Notes: generated by a model not told the origin, from the letters alone. Positions 10,785 through 21,655 are shown, counted from the stretch's first letter. The stretch: 64,000 nt of DNA from Spirometra erinaceieuropaei (GCA_902702965.1 CACRXP010000190.1:520847-584846), one strand, 5' to 3'. Program-made: numbers and translations.

Positions 10785-11125
10785 CGGAGCTCCCAACTTT
10801 CTATGGATTTTGATGCAAGCATATCTGCCCGCCTGGTGAAGGAACTATGGGGGGAAAGCATGACAGAAAATTAAAGGGAAACGAGCGTGAATGTCTTAAT
10901 TAAATGAAAGGAACATGCATTAGGTTTGCTGTTTGGGCGTTAGGGAGCACATATTAGATGATTTAAAGCAGAACACCTATCTACCTTGGCTCGAATTAAG
11001 GGGGTCTAATGGATTTTATCAAAGCAATACATCAATCACGATCGAAAAGCGTAAAATAGGATTTCATTTCTTATGAAGGTCAAAGTGCGGTGAAATGTTG
11101 CTTATCTAATTTAGTCTGTTAAATT
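10785..11125 (+). repeat. Direct repeat flanking a foldback element, right copy
   Basis: This is the partner of the repeat at 8770-9125, about 2 kb away in direct orientation, with the 979-bp foldback between them. It is a diverged non-coding sequence of unknown family. Confidence 0.7.
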
Positions 11126-12030
11126 ACCGAATAGCGGACAAATATGAAGAAATGCTGTCAAAAGTGTTACAGAAGGTACATTTTATCACTAAGAACGCTC
11201 TGGTCAGTTCTTCTGAGAAGAACCTTCAGTGAGAAATCAATGAAAGCCATGAGGAATTTTCTTTCGCCTAGTTGGGCAATCTTTAAGCTAATTTTTCTGA
11301 GGCGAATCCAACTGCCCTTGAGCATAAGATATGAGCGATATTTTGATTGGATACCAATTGTAGTCCGCGGATGCGTCCAAAAAATATTTGTTTGCATCGC
11401 ATTCAAATATTTAGTGTTCGGTCGTTGGTTTAATAAATACGTGGCCCAAGTGTGACGCTAAAGTAGTGTATTAAAGAGTTTGCAACAATTACAGCCCTGT
11501 ATATTCTAATACACTTTCAATTTCTACTACTTTCTGATGTTATTTGCCACCAACCGTCATCGTTGTCTTGATGTTGAATTGGGCACAAAAGAATAAGCGC
11601 TCGATGGATGAGAATGTGAGACAATCTCCTGTCTTTTCCTGCATTAGTGAAAAATCACACGCTCGTTGGTATACAAGAAATAGTACATAAATGGGCCGCT
11701 GGATTGATTGTTGAACCTAGGGAGGAAATCAACTGATCCACGTGTGACCAGACTGACTAACACAGGGTGTTCCCTTGATCATTACTTCTTCGTGAAAGTA
11801 CAGGTCGACGTAGAATCTCCAACAATTTCACCTCCCGAAAATAATTAGAGAAGTCCTGTTCATCTCGATTAAAGATAAAGATATCCTTTCCAAACTTCTA
11901 ACAAACCCATTTCCGATCGATAAAATTCTGTCCCCACTGAGCCTCCTCAGACGAGTGACCGACACGCATTACGCTTCTTAGGAAGGTCCGTTAAAGTCAC
12001 TGAGGAAGAGGATACAAATAAAAATCTTTG
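11126..12030. other. AT-rich DNA without a supported gene
   Basis: A 103-codon frame at 11144-11455 (+) is opposed by a 79-codon frame on the other strand. The + frame encodes a basic, aromatic-rich product typical of AT-rich noise. No domain was recognised. Confidence 0.4.
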
Positions 12031-12302
12031 GGTCAGGTGTGGTTATGTAGTTTCACCTAAAGTAAACAAACCCTGGCCGCCTGTAATTCGAGACCGGTGA
12101 TAATAGGACTTTTTACAGGTGGAGCCGGAAAACGCACAGGCGACGAGGTCAAGTAGTTGTACACAAAAGAAAATCTTTTGGGAATGCGTGGTTGTAATGT
12201 TAGTGGTTGACAATTAGTTGCCTTAACCCCTAACCCCTACCTTTAACCCCAACCGCAACAGTACTACGTCCATCAGGTGGGGCTACGTAACCACATCTCA
12301 CC
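12031..12302 (+). mobile_element. Telomere-core inverted-repeat element, copy 4
   Basis: The left end begins at 12031 (GGTCAGGTGTGGTTATGTAG), and the inverted right end 12273-12302 ends ACCACATCTCACC. The flanks AATCTTTG (12023-12030) and TATCTTTT (12303-12310) share six of eight bases. The core near 12224-12262 is short and mostly CCCCTAA-type. The left interior (the GGAGCCGG, GCACAGGCGACGAGGT and AAGTAGTTGTA blocks) matches copy 1 closely. Confidence 0.8.
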
Positions 12303-12559
12303 TATCTTTTCGCTGAAATCAAACGTGATGAATACTCCGGTACCGTAAACCACTCAGGAAGAGTGCTCACAGCAGCTACGCCAGTGCCCCTTTTTCGGTC
12401 CCTGCTTGTCAGTCGACGGTCGCGACAACAACACTAACCTGCAGGCACACCACAAGCGCACGGTCACCCTCTGGCTTGACCTGAAGCGCCTCTTTCCCAA
12501 CTGTGCACACAACCGACAGTTCGGCCGTCGTTTCCGGCGGTGCCCACCGAGTGATCTAC

Positions 12560-12990
12560 AACAGCCTGGGAGCAGCACGGTCAATTGCAGAAAAATGTAT
12601 TTTATAGTGATGGTAGACTTGCACAGCGTCCACCGCACTCTCTCCTCCCCCACCTGGATCCGGTGTCGAGACAGAGTCAAAAAAGCCGAGGCGGAGGAGG
12701 ACGCCGGTGGATGATGCGGTCGAGTCCGCACGTAGGCGTTCCGCTCCACACTTCCTGGTCCACACAGCAAATGACCAAGTTTTTGACCAACAGCAGCAAC
12801 ATCAACATCAACGCCGCAACAGGGGCCAGAGCCAGTAACCAGAACCAGAGGCCAATGACAGGAGACTTGCACAGCACCTACCTCAATCCCTCCTACTTCT
12901 CACCTGGACCCGGTGTCAAGACATAGCCAAGAGGGAGGGCGCAGTTGCCTGGCACGACGAAAACCCGCACCTAGGCGTGCTACCACACCC
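12560..12990 (-). repeat. GC-rich dispersed repeat, two partial copies on minus strand
   Basis: The reverse complement of 12560-12800 and of 12860-12990 matches the + copies at 14810-15110 and 17070-17410: a CTCTGTCTCGACACCGG-like block, then CAGGTGGGGGAGGAG, then GCAAGTCTACC. Open frames across it, up to 172 codons on the minus strand, come from GC richness and do not recur in the other copies. Confidence 0.7.
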
Positions 12991-13189
12991 GGCTCGGATC
13001 CCACAGATTGGAAACACCATAGAGACCATATTAAGAAGGGACTATTGCAGCCTGACTCTCAGTCCGCCAGTCGCCTACTCTACAAAGACGTACACTGGTC
13101 TGACTGCAAGGTTCGAGTTATCCCAACAATTGGCAACCTTACAAACCACGGCTTCTAATGCACCGTGATAGCTTCGAGCTCGCCAGGTT
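12991..13189. other. Spacer between GC repeat and RTE fragment
   Basis: I recognise nothing coding or recurrent here. Confidence 0.35.
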
Positions 13190-14340
13190 GGTTATTGTGA
13201 GAAAACTGCGCTGAAACCTCGACCTCATTCTTTACTCCTAGTCCCGTGATCCTCTCTTGCCAAATGGACTTCAGTATTCAGTGGAGGCAACCGAGGTGGA
13301 AGCGATTGAACTTCCTAGCATGGCTGAAGTAGACGGCCCCGGTCTCCGCTCCGTACAGAATTGTTTTCAAGACGACGGCCTTGTACCTCTTCAATTTGCC
13401 GTTCAGCTTAAAGCCGTAGCAATTCGTCACGGGGGCTTGCAACCAGCCGAATGCCTAGCTAACCTTCGAGATCCGTGCGGCAACCTCGCCGTCGATTTTT
13501 GTGCTGCGCATGAGTCTGCTTCCTAGATAAGTAAAGTTGTCCACGGTTTTAAGTTGGCTGTCGTTGACATCGAATCAAGGAGTGCTGTATTCCGCGTTGG
13601 GTGACGGTTGGTGCATTACCACCGTTTTTTTCCGTGTTGATTGTTGGTGTGAATTTGGCGCATCCGACGCTGAGAAAGCTCATGCTCCGCTGCATGTCCT
13701 CCTCGGCCGTGGTGCTGAGCACGCGGTCTTCAGCGAGGAGCAGGTAGACAGACGTGTTGGGACCTGCATGCGCCTGTTGTTGAGAAGATGCCTGTCAATT
13801 CTCTACACGATGCCTGTCCCGGGGCACTCGTCACGATAGGCGTCTATCAGGATGGCAATGGACATGAGACTTGAGAGAGTGGAAGAAAGTAAGCATGCTT
13901 TTCCACAATCCCTCATGTCGAAGGCTTTCGTCAGACCCGCGAATGCAGGGCAGAGGTGGGTTCTCAGCCCCTGACACGTCGCTGACGAGTGGCGAAGACC
14001 CTGTCAGTGGTTCCTCGCTGTCCCCGAAAACCGCGTTGGCCTTCCTGGAGTATTATTTGCTCCGGGTGACTGTTGAGACGACCGAGAATAGGCCGAGGGA
14101 GCATCTTCCGAGAGATGTCGAGAATGGAGATACTTCTGTGATTATCAAAGAGTTGCCGATTCCCTTCGCGTTTAAAGACCCGAGGGAGCGTCCTGGTCGC
14201 CACATCTGGAAGAACGCCGTGAGGTGGTGCATCAGTCGGTGGCCACCGTACTTGTAGATTTCAGCTGAAATTGCATCGCTGCCCGATGCCCTGCCAGTGG
14301 AGAGTTGGTGCACAGCGTGGGAGGCTGCCCACAACCAGGC
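13190..14340 (-). pseudogene. RTE-type LINE reverse transcriptase remnant
   Basis: The minus strand carries degraded reverse transcriptase motifs in several frames. From 14334 down these include HQLSTGRASGSDAISAEIYK (RT block 1), LFDNHRSISILDISRKML and LNSHPEQIILQEGQRGFRGQ. Further down come VVMHQPSPNAEYSTP, FTYLGSRLMRSTKIDGEVAA and LKRYKAVVLKTILYGAET, the thumb region. The order is that of an RTE-clade LINE. Frameshifts and stops break every motif group and the catalytic YADD part is missing, so it is dead. It faces the opposite way to the RTE piece at 15.1 kb. Confidence 0.8.
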
Positions 14341-14809
14341 GTCATCTCACACATGTCCGTCGGTGTCGCTGTCACACCAGTGGACACTCGTCATCACGCG
14401 TGCCTTTCCTCAGCAATCCATCCTGGATGCAATACTTATCTAGACACATGCATAGTCCGTCACAAACCTGTCAGACTCGCGTTTACAGCGCACCACCCCT
14501 TTCACGGCACCGGACGAACGCTTTGTTGCGACGCACAAGCAATCAGCCAACTCACGACAATCTGACCTGCGTATAGAATAAATCGGTTCTTGCAGCTCGC
14601 TGACTTAGTGTGTGTGTTGTGTCTGGCCCCCTAAACGGGCCGCGTGTTAGATGCGCTGGACCAGCGCGGGGGCCACACCGGATCCTGGCAGGCGTTATCT
14701 GTGCGCAATAACAAATGCCAACATCTGCGGGATGCGCTGGCAGACCCTGTTGTCGGCAGTCGTTGCACAAACTGGGACCACTGCCGCCCCACCCCCCCCC
14801 CCATTGTTT
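14341..14809. other. GC-rich stretch between RTE pieces
   Basis: There is a C-run near 14791-14803. Several overlapping short frames occur on both strands and none shows a domain. The right part grades into the GC-rich repeat. Confidence 0.35.
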
Positions 14810-15115
14810 TGTCGGTCAAAATCCTGGTCATTTGTTTTGTGGACCAGGGGTGCGGAGTGGATCACCAAGGTGCGGATCCGTCCAAGCAATCCACCTGCGG
14901 CCTCCCTCATTTCCGGTCTTCTTGACTCTGTCTTGACACCGGGCTCAGGTGGGGAAGGTGGAAGGGAGAGTGTGGTAGATGCAGCACAAGTCTACTGGCA
15001 CTATAAACCCACGCGCAAGTCACCGTCCATGCTTCCACCACCTGTTGTGGGGCATACGAGGGACATCGTCGGATGCGACGGTCGAACTGTTGTGTGCGTG
15101 TGCGTGTGTGTCCAA
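14810..15115 (+). repeat. GC-rich dispersed repeat, + copy 1
   Basis: The blocks GTCAAAATCCTGGTCATTTG, GGTGCGGATCCGTCCAAGCA, TCTTGACTCTGTCTTGACAC and GTAGATGCAGCACAAGTCTA, then GGATGCGACGGTCGAACTGT followed by a TG-rich run, recur at 17070-17410. The end joins directly to RTE coding sequence at about 15115. Confidence 0.8.
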
Positions 15116-15640
15116 CCATCGGCCGCCTTCAAGGCACAGTTTGGAATCGTCATGGTCTCCAGCTCAGCACGAAGCTGAAAAGGTACAAGGCCGTTATCCT
15201 ACCGACGCTGTTTCACGGAGCAGAGACTTGGACGGTGTACTCGAAGCAGGCAGGCAAGCTCAACAACTTTCCCCCCAGTTTTCTTCGTCGCATCTTGAGG
15301 CTGAGGTAGCTGAACCGAATCCACGACACTGATGTATCAAAACGGACGGAAATCCTCAGAATCTCCACCATGCTGAAACAACTACAGCTGCGTTGAAGCG
15401 GCCATCTCGTGCGGTGAACGACGCGCGGCTACCCAAACGACTCTTCTATGGAGACGTAGTCGCGGGTTCCCGCCGCCAAGGAGGTCAAGTTCGTCGCTAC
15501 AAAGATACCCTGAAGTCCTCCCTAAAACGTCTGCAAATTAATCTGACCAACTGGGAAGACCTCGCCCGCGACCGACCGACCGACCTGGAGGAAGACAGCG
15601 AAGACATGCGCTGCGATCTATGAAGCCAACCGCATCGCGA
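15116..15640 (+). pseudogene. RTE-type LINE 3' coding region, frameshifted
   Basis: The + frames read [19 protein letters not shown] and [16 protein letters not shown] at 15175-15305. Then come a stop, LNRIHDTDVSKRTEILRIST and KQLQLR in other frames, and NDARLPKRLFYGDVVAG and QVRRYKDTLKSSLKRLQI from about 15417. These are the conserved C-terminal thumb/tail motifs of RTE-clade elements. At least two stops and one frame change make it non-functional. It is 5'-truncated: the endonuclease and catalytic RT blocks are absent, and the GC-rich repeat abuts it. Confidence 0.82.
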
Positions 15641-16249
15641 CCGCCAAAGTCAAACTCGAAGCGCGCAAATCACAGCTGCACCAACCTCGCAATGCCAAGT
15701 ACAACCGACTCCAACGTGTCCTCGGTGTCAATGGACATTCCGGGCACGAATCGGACTTGTTGGACACCTTCGGACCCACTGCGCCTCTCGAACCGCACCA
15801 AATGTCGTCCTTCCTCGTCCTCTCCGCCGCCGGCTAACTCTGACCGCTCTTCTGAACCACCATTTCCATCCTCCTCCTCTACCTCCTGCTCCTCTTCCTC
15901 CTCCTCTTCATCCTCCCCCTCCGCTGCTCCAACGCGTGCCGTTGTGACGCCTGCCATGCACATTCCCACTGCACACAATCCAGACACATCCTCAAACATC
16001 ACCATCGCCATTGTCGACACCAGAGGTGATGACCAGGATTACACCTGCCCTCTCTGCGACCGCATCTTCGCCTCACATATCGGCCTGGTCGGTCACTTGC
16101 GAATCCATCGCACAGTGACTGACAAACCAGTGCCTGGAGCACCAGCCTACAGCCACCGCATACGCCTCCACTGCTCACACTGCCCTCGCACTTTCACGCA
16201 CCGCATGGGTCTATTCGTCAACATACTCATCCACGAAATCCTGCGGTAG
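15620..16249 (+). CDS. RTE-linked frame: Ser-rich linker with two C2H2 zinc fingers
   Basis: This 209-codon frame begins in the tail of the RTE remnant, overlapping its RT frame by a few bases, and runs without a stop. Residues about 85-105 are a serine/proline run. Two C2H2 fingers follow: YTCPLCDRIFASHIGLVGHL with RIHRT (about 141-164), and LHCSHCPRTFTHRMGLFVNI with LIHE (about 183-206). Cys pairs and the His ligands are present in both, with C-x2-C spacing. Single fingers ending in GLVGHLR are, to my knowledge, a feature of the C-terminus of flatworm RTE polyproteins, so this is the element's own nucleic-acid-binding tail and not a host transcription factor. Whether it is translated separately is unknown; it is probably the displaced 3' end of the RT frame. 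Confidence 0.65.
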   Translation: MKPTASRPPKSNSKRANHSCTNLAMPSTTDSNVSSVSMDIPGTNRTCWTPSDPLRLSNRTKCRPSSSSPPPANSDRSSEPPFPSSSSTSCSSSSSSSSSPSAAPTRAVVTPAMHIPTAHNPDTSSNITIAIVDTRGDDQDYTCPLCDRIFASHIGLVGHLRIHRTVTDKPVPGAPAYSHRIRLHCSHCPRTFTHRMGLFVNILIHEILR

Positions 16250-17069
16250 ACAACCGCCGGCTGCACCACACCATCACACCCTTCCTGCCTCAGCACCATC
16301 TCACCACACATCAATATCGTCCACCGCAAGCACCCAACCGCCACCTCCCACGCAAGAGGGCTGTGTGCGTCTCTACCCGGTCTCCATGCGGCTCCTGTTG
16401 CATGGATGACTTGAGTTTGAAACTATTCCGACGCGTCAAGCGCCGTGGATAGGAAGGCTGGTGATTGACGACCCAACTCAGTCTACGCAGTCCGTCCAGT
16501 TGTGTATTTGTGTGGAATGGCGGACTGGCGGGCTGGGGGCCGGGCCGATACAGCTACTTCCACGGTACTCTCACGCTTGTGAGAGATATGCCTTTCAACT
16601 CCCGATGTGTGAAATCCTGGTGTTTTTGTTTGGGGGGCCAGGTCGTGCGTGTGGTGGGCGCGGACAAGGCGACTAGTTATGTCAGCCACAGAGTCCATTC
16701 CCCGCTACAGCCAGCTGACCGGCTGGGACAGGGGCTAAGGTGTGGGGATGGGAGAAGTGAGTGATGTCGACGGCTCAGTGCATTTTCCTTACTATAAACA
16801 AACCATAAACAATCTGACGCTCTTTAAGCCATCAAGCTAAAAGCCGTGACTTGGAAGGTTGCCAACGGACGGGATAACTTGAACCTCGCAGTCGGCCCAG
16901 TGTTGAGTGTGCTGCAGTTTTGGACTGGCCGGCAGGTGGTTTGAGAGGCAGGCTGCAATGGCTCCTTCTTAATGTGGCTTTTATGGCACACCCACTATGT
17001 GGGATCCGAGCCGGACGTTGGCGGCACGCCCAGGTGCGGCTTCAGCCGTGCCAGCCTCCAATCTCTGTT
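16250..17069. other. Probable RTE 3' flank; no gene
   Basis: GC-rich sequence follows the zinc-finger frame. Short frames at 16461-16764 overlap on both strands and have no domain. The base composition shift at about 16.78 kb may mark the end of the retroelement. Confidence 0.35.
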
Positions 17070-17212
17070 GTTGTTGGTCGAAAACCCGGCCATTTCTTGT
17101 GTGGACTAGGGGTGAGGAGTGGAGCGCCAAGGTGCCGATCCGTCCAAGCCATCCACTTGCGGCCCCCCTCATCTCCGGTCTTCTTGACTCCGTCTTGACA
17201 CCGGGTTCAGGT

Positions 17213-17260
17213 GGGGGAGGAGGAGGAGGAGGAGGAGGAGGAGGAGGAGGAGGAGGAGAG
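17213..17260 (+). repeat. (GGA)n microsatellite
   Basis: About 15 uninterrupted GGA units. Frames through it give long Gly or Leu runs and should not be read as proteins. Confidence 0.95.
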
Positions 17261-17380
17261 AATTTGGTAGATGCAGAGCAAGTCTACTGGCGATGTGAAG
17301 CCCCGCGCAAGTCACCGTCCCTGTCCCAGCCTGCTGTGGAGCATACGGTGGGCATCGTTGGATGCGACGGTCGAACTGTC

Positions 17381-17407
<27 letters not shown>
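17381..17407 (+). repeat. (GT)n microsatellite
   Basis: About 13 GT units at the 3' border of the GC-rich repeat. Confidence 0.95.
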
Positions 17408-17410
<3 letters not shown>

Positions 17411-17411
<1 letters not shown>

Positions 17412-18566
17412 GTTAAAATGAACCACACGTTCTTCTTATCTGCGATCGCGAAAAGATACGTCTTAATTTTTCTGTGCGCAGTGCTCATGTCTATTTTTCT
17501 TATCAGACTATTGCATGCCTTTCTTGGTTGATGATAAAATATTTAAGCATGTTCTTCCGCAAAAAAAAATTGAAAAGTTCGAAACTTGCACTGAACAGTG
17601 ACGTCAACGAATTCTCCTACTCAACCGCAAACTGCTCTCTTGCCCTCAGTTATGTCGAGCATTTATCTGTGCGAGCATTTTTTGAGATATTGGCATCCGA
17701 CGTAATGACCAACGAAATTCGTCGAGTGATCATCTACTTCCGTTCATCGTACCCCACTTGATTTCGTTCTTTTTGGGTTACCTAAAATACAGGGTTTGTA
17801 AAGATCGGCCCAAAACTAAGAGGCACTGAAAGCACGGTACCCTCCATAAATACGTTTTAATTACTGCAGAAGTCGGCGTCCCGTTTCCCCATCTCGATTG
17901 ACTAGGATGTTGCTTTGTAAACTAAATTATGACAACATTTTGAGCGTCCATTCAAGGAAGCCTTGATATCTACTCTAAAGATGCGTTTCTTATTTTTAGA
18001 TTTACGAGGGTAGTTTGTGCGGTATTTTAGCCCAAACGGACAAAATCATTGCGGACTATTCTCCAGAGTCGGTTGAATATTTAGGGTCGATAATACTGCA
18101 CAGAAAGTTTAATCAGGCGCGTTACCCAGTATTAATAATTTTTTTGAGACCCACCAAAGACTTAATTCCAGTGTTGATCGCTTTTTTGCACTTTTACTCT
18201 CATTTTGCGTTGCGCTATCAGATAGAAGTTTCAATTGACGCAAAACAAACATAAGTAATTTTCTATCCTCTGGTCCGTAGTCCACTACATGTCGCCCCTC
18301 CTCAGTCTATCGTTTCTGTGACGACATCGGCACACTAAGCGAAAGTTACATCTACTCAACTAACTGACATCTGGCTGGATGCATGAGTCGAATACTTAAG
18401 GCTGCCGACTCAGACTGCAACGACGTGACAGGTCCTTTGACCAGAGCTACCAGTCTGGTTAATTGACAGGCCTTTCGTGAAAGGAGATAAGCGTACGCAT
18501 GAACACGGGTGTGCACGCACTGAGCTCGCAGACTGCAACTTGTGGAAGATACTATATGTAGGTATG
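17411..18566. other. AT-rich DNA without a supported gene
   Basis: A 95-codon frame at 17474-17761 and a 79-codon frame at 18015-18254 on + show no recognisable domain. Either could be noise or a degraded repeat. Confidence 0.4.
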
Positions 18567-18568
18567 TA

Positions 18569-19358
18569 CAGTAGTTGGGCTAACTTATGAAACGTCGACC
18601 GAAATTCCGAAATGCGCTTTCGGGTCGAAAACCAGTCAGCCTGCAAAGTAATTCTATAGTATTTCAGTTTCATGGAAAACATGCATGAAAATATCCAATT
18701 TTTGACGTCTTCTTCCAATCTTATACACGAAGGAAGGGTGTAATTCGGTTTTCAAATTTTTTTCCAATTCGCAAATATTTTTTAATCTCCTTCACCGTCA
18801 CGTAGATTCAGGATTTCCAAAATGCAAGCCTACATTTTCCGTGTACGGAAAACCACACATTTCTCTACGGTAATAAAGAGGAACCATACAGGGTTTATAA
18901 AATTAAGCAGTGGATTTGGTCTATATTGCTAACTTTACAAGTCACATTGGTAAATGCACAGATATGACGGTAGGGAAACGTCCTACAAGTATAAACTTTT
19001 TTAAAACCGAATGATGTCCCTCCTTCGAGCATAAAATTGGAAGATTACGCAGTTTTCTACCGAAGGAGTAAAACAATGAATATTTTTATGCATGCTTTCC
19101 GTGAAATACAAATGGACTTTTAGGGGCATCGAAAATGAGAAAATGCATGCTACTTAAGTAGTCCTTTTTTGCAGAGTGTAGTTTGTGCATGTAGCGGGGA
19201 AGAAAGTTCATTCGAAAGCCGGCATCCTGAGGCAACTGGAATATTATAGAAGTATGTTACAGGCTGACCAGTTTTACAACCCTACTTAATTAATCTTTTT
19301 GAAACGGAAACGCCTTTCGGAATTTCGGTTGACATTTCATGAGTTATTCCACCTACTG
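18569..19358. mobile_element. Mariner-like foldback element
   Basis: TA (18567-18568) precedes the left end CAGTAGTTGGGCTAACTTAT, and the right end TCATGAGTTATTCCACCTACTG ends at 19358, followed by TA. The two halves are inverted relatives: the CGACCGAAATTCCGAAATGC block at 18597-18616 pairs with CATTTCGGAATTTCGG-like sequence near 19310-19330. The left arm has lost internal sequence relative to the right. It has no coding capacity. Confidence 0.8.
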
Positions 19359-19699
19359 TATGTATATGACAGAACATTTCGTGCAGGGGCAGGAATAACT
19401 ATCTCTCCCTCGCCTCATCTCTCCGTCATTCTCCCTCCCTGTCTCTTCGAACAGTCTCTGAAGCAATTTTGACTCTGACTTTCACCGCCTATTCCAAAAA
19501 CGCATGCAAGTAAGTAGCAACCTACTTCCTTATGAATGCGGTTTTCCCCAATTCATACGTCTACTGAGCTCTATGTTGGCTTCATTTTGTGCACAATTCC
19601 CTTACCGCGATCTACATCGGCCGATGGGCTGACCTCTCGGGTTAATAGAGTGGCTATCTTGCCTTTTCGGCTATACTTCCACTTGATTTCTTCCTGGGG

Positions 19700-20200
19700 C
19701 ACAGGGTTTAAAACGGAAGGCAGTAAGCCAAGGAACAGTTGACGCTCGTAACCTTTCGTCTGATTGGCCATAAGGATTTTGTCTTGAATACAATAACGTC
19801 CATCCATCTGAGCAAGTCCCAGTAATTACTCTACAGATTCACCTCCATATTTCACGCTCCAAATTGACCCGCCAAATAGTATTTAAACTAGATTGAAATC
19901 TTCCTGAAAATTTTCCTGACGAGAGCAATAACTCGGACGCCGCCATTAAGAGTGAAATCATTTATGCTCACAGAGTTCCAACGTCTGAAGGCCAGCGGCG
20001 TGCTTTGGTGATGCTTACATCAGGCCCTGTCTGGGTTTCACCAAATTTCGAAACGAAGGCCCCTCGAATGACGGAGCAGACGCATCGCCGACCTCACCGT
20101 ATGCCCAGGCATTCTCAATCCTTGTTAACCTTTGCGAAATGTTGATTCTGTTGCTGACGCTTTGTATACTCTTCACATGACAGCATGCAGTGGATCAACT
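19700..20200 (+). repeat. Partial extra copy of the left edge of the 8-9 kb tandem unit
   Basis: Blocks such as GAAATCTTCCTGAAAATTTT, GAGAGCAATAACTCGGACGC, CCAGCGGCGTGCTTTGGTGA and TGCTTACATCAGGCCCTGTC recur near 20.95-21.10 kb and 29.85-30.00 kb. This locus holds only the left edge of the unit. Confidence 0.7.
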
Positions 20201-20469
20201 GGTGAATAATCAACTTAATGGCAAGCAAGCATTAAAAAAGCGTATTATTGTACTGGTCCATCACTATCATCGCGCGTTTGTGATGCTGACTGGCCCTGCG
20301 CCGAACGAGTCAGGTGGCCGGCTGGCCCGCCGTCTCCTCTCCCTCCCCCTCCCCTCCTCTGACTACTTGGCAGGTAAGCCTCATTTTCTTTTAAGATGAA
20401 TGATGCCTTGCATACAATGCCGCAAATAGGATTTCAGGTATCTGCCGAAATAGTTCTTGATGATTGCCC

Positions 20470-20565
20470 TTTAGATATCTCGGGGTTAGGTATGACTGTC
20501 TGGTGACGGCCAACCAGCCATAACTGGCCATTCTAGTCTTCCTCAGTCATGCCATCAATGTTATT
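20470..20565 (+). mobile_element. SINE body fragment
   Basis: The string TCGGGGTTAGGTATGACTGT followed by GGCCATTCTAGTCTTCC matches the central body of the SINE family. Head and tail are missing. Confidence 0.5.
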
Positions 20566-21290
20566 CTACTTTGCAGAGTCAGCTCCATATATTTTAGTTA
20601 GATCGGAAGCCTACTGAAAATAACTTAGACGCTCTCATCATCATCTGCGCTCGTAGTGTTCCGACATCTGAAACCCAGCGGTGTGTTTCCCGGTTCTCCG
20701 GCAGTACCTCCAATTGATTTCCACCTGGAGTACAAGGGGAGGCAGTAAACTAAACAACAGTCGAAGCAGGTTAACCGCCAGGAACGCGTCCTGATTACTG
20801 TGGACCCCTGGCAAGCAGGAAAGCCCCATTCTCTTTTAAGGAGGGGGATGTTGTCTTCCGCACAAAGCCATGAATAAGATTTGGAGCATACAGCGGAGGA
20901 ATAATTCTTGATGACTACCCTGCAGTGTCAGTTCTGCATGTTTTAGTTATATCGGAAACCTAAAAGTTTTCTGACGAGAGCAATAACTGGGATGCTAGAG
21001 GCGAAGTCATTAAGGCTCGCGAGGTTTCAATGTCTGAAGGACAGCGGCGTACATTTGTGATGCTTACATCAGGCCTCGTCTGGGCTGGACCAAAGTTCGA
21101 ACCGGAAGTCCCTCGAATCACAGAGTAGATGCGTCGCCAATCCCTTCATCTGCCTAACGATGCCCAGTCGTTGTAAACCCTAGCGAAATATTGATTCCGT
21201 AGCAGACGTTTTCTCTACCCTTCACATGATAATATGCAGTGGATCAACTGGCGATCAAGGTCTGTACGACGATGATTACAGTCATCACAA

Positions 21291-21655
21291 TGGTAGGAGC
21301 GTTTACCGATCGTTCTTACGGGATTCACTCGCTCTGTTGTGCCTTACGGGCTCTCTCTCTCGAGCCCAACCAGCAGCCGCGCAGCGGCGCATGATATAGG
21401 CAGAATGGCATTACCGACAAAGACAAGGGAGACTGGAATGGCCACTTATGGCTTATTAGCCGTCGTCAGCCAGTCATACCCAACCCCGACGTGTGGCACA
21501 CCCGAGGCTCGAACTCACGACCTGTCAGTTTGAAGTCCAACGCCTCTAACCACTGGGCCACGAGCCCGTTGTCCTGTCGGTTTCGATCGGGAATAAACGA
21601 TGGTAGGGCCATTCCAGTCCCCCTTGTCTTTGTCGGTAATGTCATTCTGAATGTC
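21291..21655 (-). mobile_element. tRNA-derived SINE inserted in duplication copy 1
   Basis: On the minus strand the leader TCCCGATCGAAACCGACAGG starts near 21595. The head has GTGGCCCAGTGGTTAGAGGC and GTGAGTTCGAGCCTCG, and the body runs to the GATCGGTAAACGCTCC tail near 21300. A short + oriented body fragment (GGCCATTCCAGTCCCCCTTG) abuts it at 21608-21655. The corresponding place in duplication copy 2 (about 30.17 kb) has no SINE, so this insertion postdates the duplication. Confidence 0.82.

Larger units (their letters stand above)
17070..17410 (+). repeat. GC-rich dispersed repeat, + copy 2, with simple repeats
   Basis: It matches 14810-15115 over its length (TCTTGACTCCGTCTTGACAC, GTAGATGCAGAGCAAGTCTA, GGATGCGACGGTCGAACTGT). 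Here the internal G-rich part has expanded into a (GGA)n run at about 17213-17260, and the end into a (TG)n run at 17381-17407. Both runs are short or absent in the other + copy. Confidence 0.8.

Noticed and set aside
12354..12872. 172-codon minus-strand frame
   Set aside because: It lies across the GC-rich dispersed repeat, is opposed by frames on the other strand, shows no domain and is not kept open in the other copies.
15620..16249. Host C2H2 transcription factor
   Set aside because: The frame is continuous with the RTE tail, and the finger sequences fit the retroelement's C-terminal motif.
17169..17426. Leu-run and Gly-run frames on both strands
   Set aside because: They are produced by the (GGA)n and (GT)n microsatellites.
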